A stretch of 64,000 nt of DNA from Mycolicibacterium monacense (GTDB lineage Bacteria > Actinomycetota > Actinomycetes > Mycobacteriales > Mycobacteriaceae). Under the pieces are notes generated by a model that did no database searches, was not told the origin of the DNA, and was given only the letters and a program-made list of their open reading frames with translations. This document shows positions 35,688-44,972 of this stretch, in pieces. Position 1 is the stretch's first letter. Each line of letters starts with the position of its first letter. A program made the position numbers and the translations under genes. Location: positions 434,001 through 498,000 of the forward strand of contig NZ_AP022617.1 of assembly GCF_010731575.1 (NCBI RefSeq). The letters run 5' to 3'.

Positions 35688-37222
35688 CTGGTTCCTCCTG
35701 CTATCTGCCGGCCAAGCTCGGATTTGGCGACCTTGCCCAACCCGGTGAGCGGGAACTCGTCGACGATCACCAGCCGCTCGGGCCATTTCTGCTTCATCAA
35801 ACCGCGTTGGTCGAGGAATGCGCACAACTCGTCGAGAGTGACGTCGCGGTGTCGCGACGACCGTCGCACCACCGCACACACCAGCTCGCCGCGCAGTTCG
35901 TCGGGCTGGCCGAGCACCGCGATCTCGTCGACGAGGGGATGGGCCAGCAACTCGTTCTCGATTTCGTCGGGTGCGATGTTCTCGCCCTTGCGGATGATCA
36001 GATCCTTGGTGCGGCCGGTGACCACGATGCGCCCGTCGGCACGTAACTGTCCCCGGTCGCCGGTGCGGAACCAGCCGTCGCCGGTCAGTGCTCGGGCCCA
36101 CTGGCCGGCATCGACGTATCCGGTGGTCAGATTGTCACCGCGAAGCTCGATCTCGCCGTTCGCGTTGATCCGCACTTCGGATCCGGGAATCGGCCGGCCC
36201 GAGCTGTTGGCCAGTTGTTCGTCGCTGTCGCCCGCCTCGCTGACACAGACCATCGCCGCCTCGGTCATCCCGTAGGCGTGCACGATGGGGATGCCGAGAT
36301 GCTCGCGTACCTGCCGGTGGACTTCGGGAGGACAGGGAGCACCCCCGCCGATCAGCATTCGCAGTGAAGGCATCAGTAAATCAGTTGTCCGAGCAGCTAA
36401 TTGGGCCGACAGCAGCATCTGATAGAAGGCGGTGCTGGCACCCGTCACCGTCACCCGGTGCTCGGCAAGCAGGTGGGGCAGGCTGTCGGCGGTGACCTTC
36501 GGGATCATCAGCACCGGGAAGTCGCCCAACAGGGCACAGGCGAGGTAGACCATCCCGCCGATGTGCGCGATGGGAAAGGCGATGGTGCCGAGCTCCTGCG
36601 GATGAGTGCCCACACCGAGGTGCTCGGTGTATCCGCGCGCGGCGGCCAGCAGTGTGGCGTCGGAATGCAGCACGCCCTTGGGTCGGCCGGTGGTGCCGGA
36701 GGTGAAGTACACCCAGCGCGAATCCTCAGCTCCGCGTGGGCCGTTCAATTCGGGTGCCGGTGCCGCCGCAGAGTTGCGGAGCCGCTCGATCAGGTCGGCG
36801 GGAACGACGACGGTGCGCATCCCGGGTGCGGCGTTCCCCGCGGTCGATTCGTCCACCAGGAGGATGTCGGCTTCGGCGACGTCTACGGCCGCGGACACCT
36901 CGCGCTGCCGGTAGAGGTGCAGCACGGGGGCCTGGGTGACGGCGGTCCGCGCCAGCGCCAGCATCAGCACCGCGGCGCCGACGTGCGACGGCAGCTGCCA
37001 GGCGACGGTCATGCCCGGTCGCACGCCGGCATCCCACAGCCACCCGGTGGCCGCCGACGACAAGGCAGCGACCTCGCCGACGTTCAGTGTCGTGCCTTCG
37101 GTGTCCCGCAGCAGGGGACGATCCGGTCGGCTGGCGGCGCAACCGTCCAGCAGACCAGCGATCGTGCCAGCCTTCACCGTTTCTCCGTGCCTCACTCGAG
37201 AAGGTATGAACATGTCACTCAT
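35684..37222 (-). CDS. Acyl-CoA ligase (cyclohexanecarboxylate-CoA ligase-like)
   Basis: 512 aa ANL enzyme. P-loop YFTSGTTGRPKG at residues 172-183, core motif YGMTE near 320, hinge Asp in TGDRGQ, and catalytic Lys in PLTGLGKVAK. The C-terminal MKQKWPERLVIVDEFP resembles cyclic-acid CoA ligases (AliA-like), suggesting an alicyclic carboxylate substrate; this is an inference. Start at 37222, 15 bp after the alpha/beta hydrolase stop; an ATG at 37213 is an alternative. Confidence 0.9.
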   Translation of the reverse strand: MSDMFIPSRVRHGETVKAGTIAGLLDGCAASRPDRPLLRDTEGTTLNVGEVAALSSAATGWLWDAGVRPGMTVAWQLPSHVGAAVLMLALARTAVTQAPVLHLYRQREVSAAVDVAEADILLVDESTAGNAAPGMRTVVVPADLIERLRNSAAAPAPELNGPRGAEDSRWVYFTSGTTGRPKGVLHSDATLLAAARGYTEHLGVGTHPQELGTIAFPIAHIGGMVYLACALLGDFPVLMIPKVTADSLPHLLAEHRVTVTGASTAFYQMLLSAQLAARTTDLLMPSLRMLIGGGAPCPPEVHRQVREHLGIPIVHAYGMTEAAMVCVSEAGDSDEQLANSSGRPIPGSEVRINANGEIELRGDNLTTGYVDAGQWARALTGDGWFRTGDRGQLRADGRIVVTGRTKDLIIRKGENIAPDEIENELLAHPLVDEIAVLGQPDELRGELVCAVVRRSSRHRDVTLDELCAFLDQRGLMKQKWPERLVIVDEFPLTGLGKVAKSELGRQIAGGTR

Positions 37223-37237
37223 CAGGGCGTGGCTATG

Positions 37238-38080
37238 TCAACTCTCCGCGAAGGCGCGGATCGACGCTGCGGTCTCGTCGGGACGGTCCAGCATGACGTA
37301 GGTCGAAGCATCGTGGATCGGCGCCAGCGTTGAGTCGGCGAACGCCTCGGCAAGCCGCTGGGCGTGGGCCATCGGAAACATCTTGTCGGCATCACCCCAC
37401 GCCAGCAGCACCGGCTTGGCCCACGCCTCGATCGCCGGGGCGGCCGCCAGGGTGTAGCGGGGATGCAGTCCGGCGGTGAAGCGCACCGCCTGACGGCGAA
37501 CGGCCGCAGACGACAGGAACCCGCCGAAGATCGCGGTGCGGCGCTGCGCGTCGATGCCATTGCGGGTGACCGCACCGGCGAACACCCTGAGGCCCGGCGG
37601 CGTGGTCAGCAATCGCATCAGCGCGGCGCCGACGAGGCGGCTGCGACACAGCCGCACGATCGGTGCGAAGTTGCTGGGCGGAAAGTGTTCGTAGCTATCG
37701 CAATTGGTGAACACCAGCCGTGACACCCGGCCCCAGTTCAGGGTGGTGTCACCCAACGCGGCGAGCACGATGCCACCGCCGGTGTCGTTGGCCACCAGTG
37801 TCACGCCGGACAGGTCCAGCGCCTCGAGCAAGCCCAGGATGCGCCGTCCGGCGGCTGCCACGGAGAGGTCGACCGGCTCGGCGACCGGCTTCCGCTGAGC
37901 ACCGAACGGCCAGGTGGGGACAACGCATCGATGTGTGTCCGACAGCCGCTGCGCGACGTCGTCCCACAGTGCCCCGGTCACGTAGGCGCCGTGCACGAAC
38001 ACCACAGGAGACCCGGTGCCGGATTGGGTGTACTCGATCGCCGCACCGTCCACGTGCACCGTGGCGGAGGAAATACTCAC
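37238..38080 (-). CDS. Alpha/beta-hydrolase with Asp nucleophile and no His at the expected site
   Basis: 280 aa. The oxyanion loop is HGAYVTG (residues 30-36); the nucleophile elbow reads NDTGGG with Asp99, as in haloalkane dehalogenases and epoxide hydrolases rather than the Ser of esterases. An acid is plausible in WGDADKMF. The catalytic His near the C-terminus is expected in ASHFVPL-like context, but the sequence is ASTYVMLDRP, with Thr260; His256 lies four residues earlier. Either His256 replaces it or the protein is not a classical hydrolase. It lies between P450 and FadD genes, 9 and 15 bp away. Confidence 0.82.
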   Translation of the reverse strand: MSISSATVHVDGAAIEYTQSGTGSPVVFVHGAYVTGALWDDVAQRLSDTHRCVVPTWPFGAQRKPVAEPVDLSVAAAGRRILGLLEALDLSGVTLVANDTGGGIVLAALGDTTLNWGRVSRLVFTNCDSYEHFPPSNFAPIVRLCRSRLVGAALMRLLTTPPGLRVFAGAVTRNGIDAQRRTAIFGGFLSSAAVRRQAVRFTAGLHPRYTLAAAPAIEAWAKPVLLAWGDADKMFPMAHAQRLAEAFADSTLAPIHDASTYVMLDRPDETAASIRAFAES

Positions 38081-38089
38081 CGGCCGGCG

Positions 38090-39310
38090 TCAACTCGTCC
38101 GCGGGCCGGGCGCGAACTTCACCGGCAGCTCGCGCACCGCGAACACCTCACCGGCGTCCTCGAACATCTTCGGCTCGCCGGCCAGCTCGAAGTCCGGCAG
38201 GCGGGTCAGGATCCGGGTGACCATGACATCGAACATCATCTTGGCGTAGTGCGAGCCGAGGCAGCGGTGCATTCCGACCCCGAAGGCCATGTGCTTCTTG
38301 GCGTTCGCACGATCGAGGTCGAGGGTGTCGGGGTTCTCGAACATCGCGGGATCGCGGTTGGCCGCTGCCCACATCAGAATCGCGCGGTCGCCCTGGCACA
38401 GCTGCTGCCCGTGGAACTCGGCGTCGCGGGATACCGTCCGCGCCAACCCGAGGGTCGGCGTGTACAGCCGCAACAGTTCGTCGGTGGACTTCTTGACCAG
38501 ACCCGGATCGGCGATGAACTTCTGACGCAGCTCGGTGTCCTCACACAGCCGCAGCAGCACATTGCCGGTGAAGCCGCTGGTGGTATCCATGCCGCCCAGC
38601 ATCATCAGCACCGTGTACATGGTGATCTGGCCGTCGTCGAGCGGTTCGCCGTTCAACTGGCCACGCAGGATGTCGCTGAACAGGTCGTCGCCGAGGCCCT
38701 CGGCGCGCCGCTCCTCCATGTGTTTGACGATCTCGCCGAACATCTCCAGGCCGGCGGTCCCGGCCTTCTCGGGGTCGTGCGCGCGGTCGTGCACGGTGGT
38801 GTGCACCCAGTGCACCCAGTCCATGGCGCGGGATTCGTCGAAGTTCAGCAGCCGCAGGATCAACCGTGCCGGCAAGGGGGTGGTGAGCTCACCCACCAGG
38901 TCGCACTGGCCGCGCTCGATGAACGCGTCGATCGCCTCGTCGGTCATCGCGATGGCGGCGTCGCGGAACCGTTCGGCCGATCCTGGGGAGAACCGCTTGA
39001 GAGTGACCTCGCGCAGCTCCTGCGTCTCGGGCGGATCCGATTCGATCGGCAGGATCGGCAGGGGCAGCTCACTGGCAGGCACACCCACTGAGGGGAACGA
39101 GTTGAACAGGGCGTCGTCTCGGGCCGCCTCGAACACCGACGCGTAGTCGACCAACGCCCAGAAGCCCTCGTAGTGGTCGGAATACGCGACCGGGCAACCC
39201 GACTCACGCATCTTCCTGAAAGTGCCGTGTGGATCCTCGCGGAACTCCGGCGAATGGTGATCGAGGTCCACCTCGGCGCGCGGACGCGATTCGGCCTGGA
39301 TGTCGGTCAT
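38090..39310 (-). CDS. Cytochrome P450
   Basis: 406 aa. I-helix motif LGGMDTTSG, ExxR in DELLRL, heme loop FGVGMHRCLG with Cys350. The start has AAGGAG 8 bp upstream and follows the thiolase-like gene by 22 bp. The operon (thiolase-like, P450, alpha/beta hydrolase, FadD, FadE) suggests oxidation, possible ring or ester hydrolysis, and CoA activation of the product. It is not closely similar to the P450 at 7242-8399 by eye. Confidence 0.93.
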   Translation of the reverse strand: MTDIQAESRPRAEVDLDHHSPEFREDPHGTFRKMRESGCPVAYSDHYEGFWALVDYASVFEAARDDALFNSFPSVGVPASELPLPILPIESDPPETQELREVTLKRFSPGSAERFRDAAIAMTDEAIDAFIERGQCDLVGELTTPLPARLILRLLNFDESRAMDWVHWVHTTVHDRAHDPEKAGTAGLEMFGEIVKHMEERRAEGLGDDLFSDILRGQLNGEPLDDGQITMYTVLMMLGGMDTTSGFTGNVLLRLCEDTELRQKFIADPGLVKKSTDELLRLYTPTLGLARTVSRDAEFHGQQLCQGDRAILMWAAANRDPAMFENPDTLDLDRANAKKHMAFGVGMHRCLGSHYAKMMFDVMVTRILTRLPDFELAGEPKMFEDAGEVFAVRELPVKFAPGPRTS

Positions 39311-39332
39311 CGGCACTGCTCCTTTTGTCGGG

Positions 39333-40487
39333 CTATCTGGAGAGGATGGCGACTGCCGCGGTCCCGGGCGCTCCGTAGAGCTGGGCCAGCCCGACCCGTG
39401 GATCGTTGGGCACCTGGCGGTCGCCTGCGGTGCCGCGCAGTTGCTGCACGAGCTCGTACACCTGGCGCAGGCCCGAGGCACCGACCGGTTCGCCGTTCGC
39501 CAGCAGTCCGCCGTCGGTGTTGATCGGCAGCCGGCCGCCGATCTTGGTGGCACCGTCGGCGAGCAGTGCCTCCTGTTCGCCGTCTTTGCACAGGCCGGTC
39601 TCGGCCATGTGGATGATCTCCGAGCCGGAGTCGGTGTCCTGTAGTTGAGCGACGTCGATGTCCTCGGGACCGATGCCCGCCGACTCGTAGGCGGCGCGGG
39701 CGGCCTCTGCGGTGGTGCCCGGCACCAGCGGCAACTCGATCGAGGTCCGCAGCAACTCGTAGGCGCCTTCGCGGCGGCTGCGCAGCGCGGTGGAGCGCAG
39801 GTAGATCGGGGTGTCGGTGAACTGCTTGGCCTTATCGGCGCGGCATACCACGACGGCGGCGGCACCCTCATTCGGGTTGCAGTACATGTACTGACGCAGT
39901 GGGGCATTGACGACCGGCGAAGCCAGGATCGCCTCGATGCTCATCGGTTTGCGTCGCCAGGCGTGTGGGGCCAGCGCGCCGTTGTCGAAATTCTTGGCCG
40001 CGACGCGGGCCAGCGTCTGCTCGCTGATGCCGTGGTCGTGCATATAGCGCATGATCTTGGTGCCGAAGTAGTGGGTGGTCAGGAACATGCCCTGATCGCC
40101 GTACCACTGGGGCAAGCCCGACACCGACGGGTCGGCGCCGAAGGCGCCACGCGGATGTTTGTCCAGCCCAACGCCGACGGCGATGTCGGCGTTGCCGAGC
40201 TGGACGTCGCGGGCCGCCAGCGTCAACAGCGAGTTGCCGGTCGCGCAACCGCTGAGCGTTGCGCGCGCAGGCACTCCCGTCATCCCGGCCAGGCCGGTCA
40301 CCGCCTCCGGATTGGACACCTCCAGGCTGCCCGCGTACAGACTGCCCACGTCCGACCAGTTCACTCCGGCGTCACGCACCGCCCTACTGATCGCGACCGC
40401 CCCCATCTCCAGCGCGGACCGGTCCTCATACCGTCCGAAGGGATGGAGTCCCACACCGATAATGGCGATATCGGGCGTGTTGCTCAT
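39333..40487 (-). CDS. Thiolase-fold lipid-transfer-type protein with altered C-terminal catalytic motif
   Basis: 384 aa. The nucleophile Cys81 (SGCATGN) is kept, but the two other thiolase sites are changed: the HD motif reads QLQDTDSG (Gln283-Asp284) and the GHPxGATG motif reads GEPVGASG with Glu333 in place of His. Classical thiolase chemistry needs that His, so this may be a retro-aldolase-like, synthase or acyl-binding variant. First gene of the P450 operon and divergent from a FadD; GAGAGGAA lies in front of the ATG. Confidence 0.85.
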   Translation of the reverse strand: MSNTPDIAIIGVGLHPFGRYEDRSALEMGAVAISRAVRDAGVNWSDVGSLYAGSLEVSNPEAVTGLAGMTGVPARATLSGCATGNSLLTLAARDVQLGNADIAVGVGLDKHPRGAFGADPSVSGLPQWYGDQGMFLTTHYFGTKIMRYMHDHGISEQTLARVAAKNFDNGALAPHAWRRKPMSIEAILASPVVNAPLRQYMYCNPNEGAAAVVVCRADKAKQFTDTPIYLRSTALRSRREGAYELLRTSIELPLVPGTTAEAARAAYESAGIGPEDIDVAQLQDTDSGSEIIHMAETGLCKDGEQEALLADGATKIGGRLPINTDGGLLANGEPVGASGLRQVYELVQQLRGTAGDRQVPNDPRVGLAQLYGAPGTAAVAILSR

Positions 40488-40558
40488 TGCGTTCCTCTCG
40501 GCAGGCGCGGCTCAGTACTGCTGCAGCAGGAGTGCGCGTTGACTTGATGCTCCTAAGC

Positions 40559-40599
40559 CTATAACTATATATCGGATTCTAGGGCTCGAGTCTAGAATC
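40559..40599. promoter_or_regulatory. Divergent promoter with CTATA motif and an 8-bp inverted repeat
   Basis: CTATAACTATATAT (40559-40572) is nearly identical to the motif at 15089. Two bases later GATTCTAG (40575-40582) and CTAGAATC (40592-40599) form a perfect inverted repeat with a 9-bp spacer, a typical operator size. They lie between the thiolase/P450 operon and fadD. Confidence 0.6.
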
Positions 40600-40654
40600 A
40601 CGTCACCGGCCGAAAGGCGGTACGGCGGACTTCGCGAACAAGGGCTGAGGGCGT

Positions 40655-42148
40655 GTGAGTATTTCATTGCTACTTGAGATGGCGGCATCAGGTGATCCCG
40701 ATCGGTCCGCCCTGATGGACGGCGACATTCGGTGGTCCGCTGCAAGGTTGAGTGAACTTGCCGACGGAGGCGCCGGAGTGATCGCCGCGTCGGGTGCTGC
40801 CCACGTTGTCTACGTCGGGACCGGGGGAGCGATGCTGCCTCTGCTGATCTTCGCCTCCGCCCGTGCGAACGTCCCCTTCACTCCGTTGAACTACCGGCTG
40901 AGCCCCGAGGCGCTGGGCCAGCTCATCGACCGGCTGCCCGACCCACTTGTCGTCGTCGACGACGACTACCGCGACACGGTGACGACCGCGAGTGGCCGGT
41001 TGACCGGTTCCGAGGAGTTCCTCGCCGCCGCGGGATCGGCGGAACCCGTGGTCGAGTTCGCCGATCCAGACGACGTGGCCGTCGTGTTGTTCACCTCTGG
41101 CACCACGTCGCGGCCGAAAGCCGTTGAGCTGACGCACAACAACTTGACCAGTTACGTCACCGGAACCGTCGAGTTCGCGTCGGCCGATCCCGCGGACGCG
41201 GCGCTGGTGTGCGTTCCGCCGTACCACATCGCCGGTGTCGGTGCTGCGCTGTCGAATCTCTACGCTGGACGGACCATCGTCTATCTGCGCCGGTTCGATC
41301 CGCGCGAGTGGGTACGTCTGGTACGTACAGAGAAGGTGACCACCGCGACGGTGGTGCCGACGATGCTCGACCGGATCGTCGCGGTACTCGAGGAGGAGCC
41401 CGTCGAGTTGCCTTCGCTGCGGAACTTCGCCTACGGCGGTTCGAAAGTGGCCCAGCCGCTGGTGCGCAAGGCGCTCGACCTGTTGCCGCAGGTGGGCTTC
41501 GTGAATGCCTATGGTCTCACCGAAACGAGCTCCACCATCGCGGTGCTCACCCCCGAGGACCATCGACTGGCGCACGGCGCGCGCGATGAAGCCGTCGCGC
41601 GGCGGCTGAGCTCGGTCGGTCGTCCGGTGCCCGGCATAGAGGTGCAGATCCGGGCCGAGGACGGCACGGTGCTCGGCCCGAACGAAACCGGCGAACTGTT
41701 CGTCCGCGGCCCTCAGGTGTCGGGCCGGTACGCCGAGATCGGTTCGGTGCTCGACGCCGAAGGCTGGTTCCCCACCCGAGACATCGCCACTCTGGACGAC
41801 GACGGGTACCTGTTCATCGGCGGCCGTTCTGACGACACGATCATTCGGGGCGGCGAGAACATCGCCCCCTCGGAGATCGAGGAAGTGCTCGTCGAGCATC
41901 CGCACGTCCGTGAGGTCGTCGTCGTCGGTATGGACGACCCAGAATGGGGCCAGATCATCGTCGCGGTGGTCGTGCCTGAACCCGGGGCCGAGCCGATGGC
42001 CGAAGAGTTGCGCGACTTCGCTCGTAAAACCTTGCGCGGATCACGCACTCCCGATCGCATCGTGTTCCGCGACCAGGTGCCCACCACCGCCACCGGCAAA
42101 GTTCTGCGCCGCGAGATCCTCGACGACCTCAAGCCGGCGACTGCCTAG
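40655..42148 (+). CDS. Fatty-acyl-CoA ligase/acyl-AMP synthetase
   Basis: 497 aa ANL enzyme. P-loop LFTSGTTSRPKA at 145-156 (Ser and Ala replace two usual Gly), YGLTETSS core motif, TRDIATLDDDGYL hinge and catalytic Lys in TTATGKVLRR. The N-terminal domain is short. The start is GTG 40655 with GGGCTGAGGG upstream. A small gene follows 29 bp downstream and is probably co-transcribed. Confidence 0.9.
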   Translation: MSISLLLEMAASGDPDRSALMDGDIRWSAARLSELADGGAGVIAASGAAHVVYVGTGGAMLPLLIFASARANVPFTPLNYRLSPEALGQLIDRLPDPLVVVDDDYRDTVTTASGRLTGSEEFLAAAGSAEPVVEFADPDDVAVVLFTSGTTSRPKAVELTHNNLTSYVTGTVEFASADPADAALVCVPPYHIAGVGAALSNLYAGRTIVYLRRFDPREWVRLVRTEKVTTATVVPTMLDRIVAVLEEEPVELPSLRNFAYGGSKVAQPLVRKALDLLPQVGFVNAYGLTETSSTIAVLTPEDHRLAHGARDEAVARRLSSVGRPVPGIEVQIRAEDGTVLGPNETGELFVRGPQVSGRYAEIGSVLDAEGWFPTRDIATLDDDGYLFIGGRSDDTIIRGGENIAPSEIEEVLVEHPHVREVVVVGMDDPEWGQIIVAVVVPEPGAEPMAEELRDFARKTLRGSRTPDRIVFRDQVPTTATGKVLRREILDDLKPATA

Positions 42149-42177
42149 ACTGACCACCGAACAGCAAGGAGCTCAAC

Positions 42178-42480
42178 ATGATCAAGAACGGCACGCGGTT
42201 GCAGAGCCAGGTCTGTGACACGCAGGTGATCGTCGTCAAAACCGCCGAGAGCCTGGACGATCTGCGGTGTGGCGGTCAACCGATGCTGCCGCTGGGCGCA
42301 GAACGACCCGCCGGGGCCACCCTCGACGATGCCTTCGCAGGCGGGGCGGCGATGGGCAAGCGGTATGTCGACGACGGGGGCGCGGAAGTGCTGGTCACCA
42401 AGGCCGGCGTCGGGTCGCTCAGCGTCGGGACGACCGCACTGACACTCAAGGAAGCCAAGCCGCTGCCGGCCAGCGACTGA
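42178..42480 (+). CDS. Small conserved-looking protein paired with fadD
   Basis: 100 aa. No domain recognised. Two Cys (QVCDTQVIVV, LRCGGQPM), a Gly/Pro-rich centre and a C-terminal repeated beta-like pattern (EVLVTKAGVGSLSVGTTAL). AGCAAGGAG precedes the ATG and codon use is normal. I recall similar short proteins next to mycobacterial acyl-CoA ligase genes, but have not compared them. The Cys pair could bind metal or form a disulphide. Function unknown; an accessory role for the ligase is inference from position. Confidence 0.75.
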   Translation: MIKNGTRLQSQVCDTQVIVVKTAESLDDLRCGGQPMLPLGAERPAGATLDDAFAGGAAMGKRYVDDGGAEVLVTKAGVGSLSVGTTALTLKEAKPLPASD

Positions 42481-42537
42481 CTTCGGGGTCTGTGCGCCCG
42501 TACGACCAGTCGCCGGATCTGGGTTCGCGCTCCATGC

Positions 42538-44160
42538 TCAGTCGGGTTCGATGAGGGCGTGAAGCTCGCGACGGACGATCTTGCCCGTGCTGCCGCGCGG
42601 TAATTCGCCGAGCACTGTGATACTTCGCGGCACTTTGTAATTGGCGAGGTTTTCGCGCACATGCGCCTTCAGATCCTCGGGTGTGGCGGAGGCTCCGTCA
42701 CGTAACACGACGAACGCCGCCAGACGTTGGCCGTACTGCTCGTCATCGACGCCGATGACCGCCGCTTCGTTGACCTCGGGGTGGGTGGCCAGCGCTTTCT
42801 CGACCTCGATCGGGTACACGTTCTCGCCGCCCGAGACGATCATCTCGTCGTCGCGGCCCACCACGAACAGCCTGCCGGCTTCATCCAGATACCCGACGTC
42901 GCCCGAGGACATGTATCCGTCGTGGAAGTTCTTGTTGGCACCGGACGTATAGCCGTCGAACTGGCTTGAGTTCCGGACATAGATGGTGCCGACTTCACCG
43001 CGGGGTTGTTCGTGGAAATCGCTGTCGAGGATTCGGATGTCGGTTCCTTCGGCGGCCTTCCCAGCAGTGTCGGGCGCGGCGCGCAGGTCCTCGGGCGTGG
43101 CTGTCGCGATCATGCCGGCCTCGGTGGCGTTGTAGTTGTTGTAGATGACGTCGCCGAAGCGATCCATGAACTTGATGACGACGTCGGGGCGCATCCGCGA
43201 CCCCGACGCGGCCGCAAAGCGCAGTGTGCGGCCGCTGTAGCGGGAGAGTACGTCCTCGGGCAGGTCGACGATGCGGTCGAACATGACCGGCACCAGACAG
43301 AGCCCGGTGGCGCGGTGTTCGTCGACGAGGGCGAGGGTGGCCTCGGGGTCGAACTTCCGGCGGGTGACGATGGTGCAGGCCATCATGGCCGCGAACACCA
43401 GCTGCCCGAAGCCCCAGGCGTGGAACATCGGCGCAACGATGACCGTCACCTCTTCGGCCCGCCAGGGCGTACGGTCGAGGATTGACTTCAGCGCATCGGC
43501 TCCGCCGCCGGAATGTCTGGCGCCCTTGGGTGAGCCGGTGGTGCCCGACGTCAGCAGGATGAGCTTGGATGTCCGGTCGGACGGCAAGGGTCGTTGACCG
43601 ATGTGCCCGTCGATCAGGCCGGCGACGGTGACGGCCTGCGCGTCCGGATCATCCGTCCACGCCACGATCTTTGCCGCCTTGGGGCGGTCCTTGAGCGCCT
43701 GGGCGACGGAGGGCGCGAACTCCTCGTCGTAGATGACGGCGTCAACCTGCTCTCGGGCCACCACGTCCGCCAGCGCCGGACCCGCGAACGAGGTGTTCAA
43801 TAACAGCACATCGGCACCGATCCGGTTTGCCGCGACAAGCGCTTCCACGAACCCGCGGTGGTTGCGCGCCATGATGCCGACGACCTCCGGCTGTCCACCG
43901 GGCAGTGTCTGGAGGGCGGCGGCGAGCGCGTCGCTGTGGCTGTCGAGTTCCCGCCAGGTCAGCGTGCCTAGTTCGTCGATGAGCCCGGGCCGGTCGGGGC
44001 ATCGCTGCGCTGCGAGGGCGAAGCCTGTGGTCACCGACATTCCAGCACGCCGCACTGCCGCTCCCATGCGGAGGTAGCGGTCGGGCCGCAGCGGCGCGAT
44101 CACTCTTGCGCGGTACATCGTGCCGACGATTCCGGCCGTTTTACGGAGGCGGTTCATCAT
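42538..44160 (-). CDS. FadD12-like long-chain fatty-acyl-CoA ligase
   Basis: 540 aa. P-loop LLTSGTTGSPKG (residues 202-213), NYNATEAG core, hinge GRDDEMIVSGG, and catalytic Lys in RGSTGKIVRR. The extended N-terminus (about 50 residues before the AMP-binding core) and the gene pair with an upstream acyltransferase mirror the Rv1427c-Rv1428c pair of M. tuberculosis (FadD12 and acyltransferase). Start ATG 44160 or 44157, 5 bp after the acyltransferase stop. Likely feeds acyl-CoA to that enzyme. Confidence 0.9.
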   Translation of the reverse strand: MMNRLRKTAGIVGTMYRARVIAPLRPDRYLRMGAAVRRAGMSVTTGFALAAQRCPDRPGLIDELGTLTWRELDSHSDALAAALQTLPGGQPEVVGIMARNHRGFVEALVAANRIGADVLLLNTSFAGPALADVVAREQVDAVIYDEEFAPSVAQALKDRPKAAKIVAWTDDPDAQAVTVAGLIDGHIGQRPLPSDRTSKLILLTSGTTGSPKGARHSGGGADALKSILDRTPWRAEEVTVIVAPMFHAWGFGQLVFAAMMACTIVTRRKFDPEATLALVDEHRATGLCLVPVMFDRIVDLPEDVLSRYSGRTLRFAAASGSRMRPDVVIKFMDRFGDVIYNNYNATEAGMIATATPEDLRAAPDTAGKAAEGTDIRILDSDFHEQPRGEVGTIYVRNSSQFDGYTSGANKNFHDGYMSSGDVGYLDEAGRLFVVGRDDEMIVSGGENVYPIEVEKALATHPEVNEAAVIGVDDEQYGQRLAAFVVLRDGASATPEDLKAHVRENLANYKVPRSITVLGELPRGSTGKIVRRELHALIEPD

Positions 44161-44165
44161 CGGAT

Positions 44166-44972
44166 TCAGCCGATCACCGGTAGCCGACGTTCGGCCGCGA
44201 GCTCGTCGAGCGCCCGCTGCATGACCTGGCGCACGTGGGCATCGACCTCGTCGACGTTCGGGTCCTCGCCGAATTCCGCGGTGATGTCGATCGGCGTCAG
44301 CACCTGAGTGACGATCTTCGTCGGTAGAGGCAGGTTGACCGGCAGCACGGCCGAGAACCCGAACGGGAAGCCGAATGAGATCGGCAGGATCTTCACCCGC
44401 AGAAGCTTGTCCAGCCGCACGGCCTTGGCCAGCCACTCGCCGCGGGAGAGAAACAGCTGATTCTCCTGGCCACCGATCGACACCGACGGCACGATCGGCA
44501 CGCCCGCGTTGAGCGCGGCCCGGACGTAACCGGTGCGCCCGCCGAAGTCGATCGTGTTCTCCGAGGCGGTCGGCCGGTACACGTCGTAGTCGCCGCCGGG
44601 GAACACCACGACGACGCCACCTGCGCGCAAGGCCTTGTCGGCGTTCTCATGGCTGGCTGGAATGAACCCGGTTCGTTTGAACAAGTCGCCGGTTGGACCG
44701 GCGAAGAGGATGTCGTGGCTGAGCGTGTAGACCGGTCGGTCGTAGCCGAACTTCGCGTAGAAGTCGGTGGCGAACACGGGCACGTCCATGGCGAACAGCC
44801 CACCCGAGTGGTTTGCCACCACCAGCGCGCCACCGGCCGGGAACTGGTCGAGTCCACGTACCTCGGCGCGGTGCCAGCCCTTTATCACCGGGCGGATCAG
44901 ACCCATCAACTGTTCGGTCAGGGCCGGGTCCCATTTCGTGATGGCCGACGGCTCGGTGTCAGGCGCGTTCAC
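44166..44972 (-). CDS. Lysophospholipid/glycerol-type acyltransferase (LPLAT fold), Rv1428c-like
   Basis: 268 aa. Block I reads ANHSGGLFAMD (His55, Asp63; spacing longer than the classic HX4D), block III FPGGDYDVYRPT, and a PIVPSVSIGGQEN segment follows. This fits the LPLAT superfamily acting on acyl-CoA and a lipid acceptor at the membrane face. A mild hydrophobic stretch near FGFPFGFSAVLPVNLPL may contact the membrane. Co-transcribed with fadD12-like gene. Confidence 0.85.
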   Translation of the reverse strand: MNAPDTEPSAITKWDPALTEQLMGLIRPVIKGWHRAEVRGLDQFPAGGALVVANHSGGLFAMDVPVFATDFYAKFGYDRPVYTLSHDILFAGPTGDLFKRTGFIPASHENADKALRAGGVVVVFPGGDYDVYRPTASENTIDFGGRTGYVRAALNAGVPIVPSVSIGGQENQLFLSRGEWLAKAVRLDKLLRVKILPISFGFPFGFSAVLPVNLPLPTKIVTQVLTPIDITAEFGEDPNVDEVDAHVRQVMQRALDELAAERRLPVIG

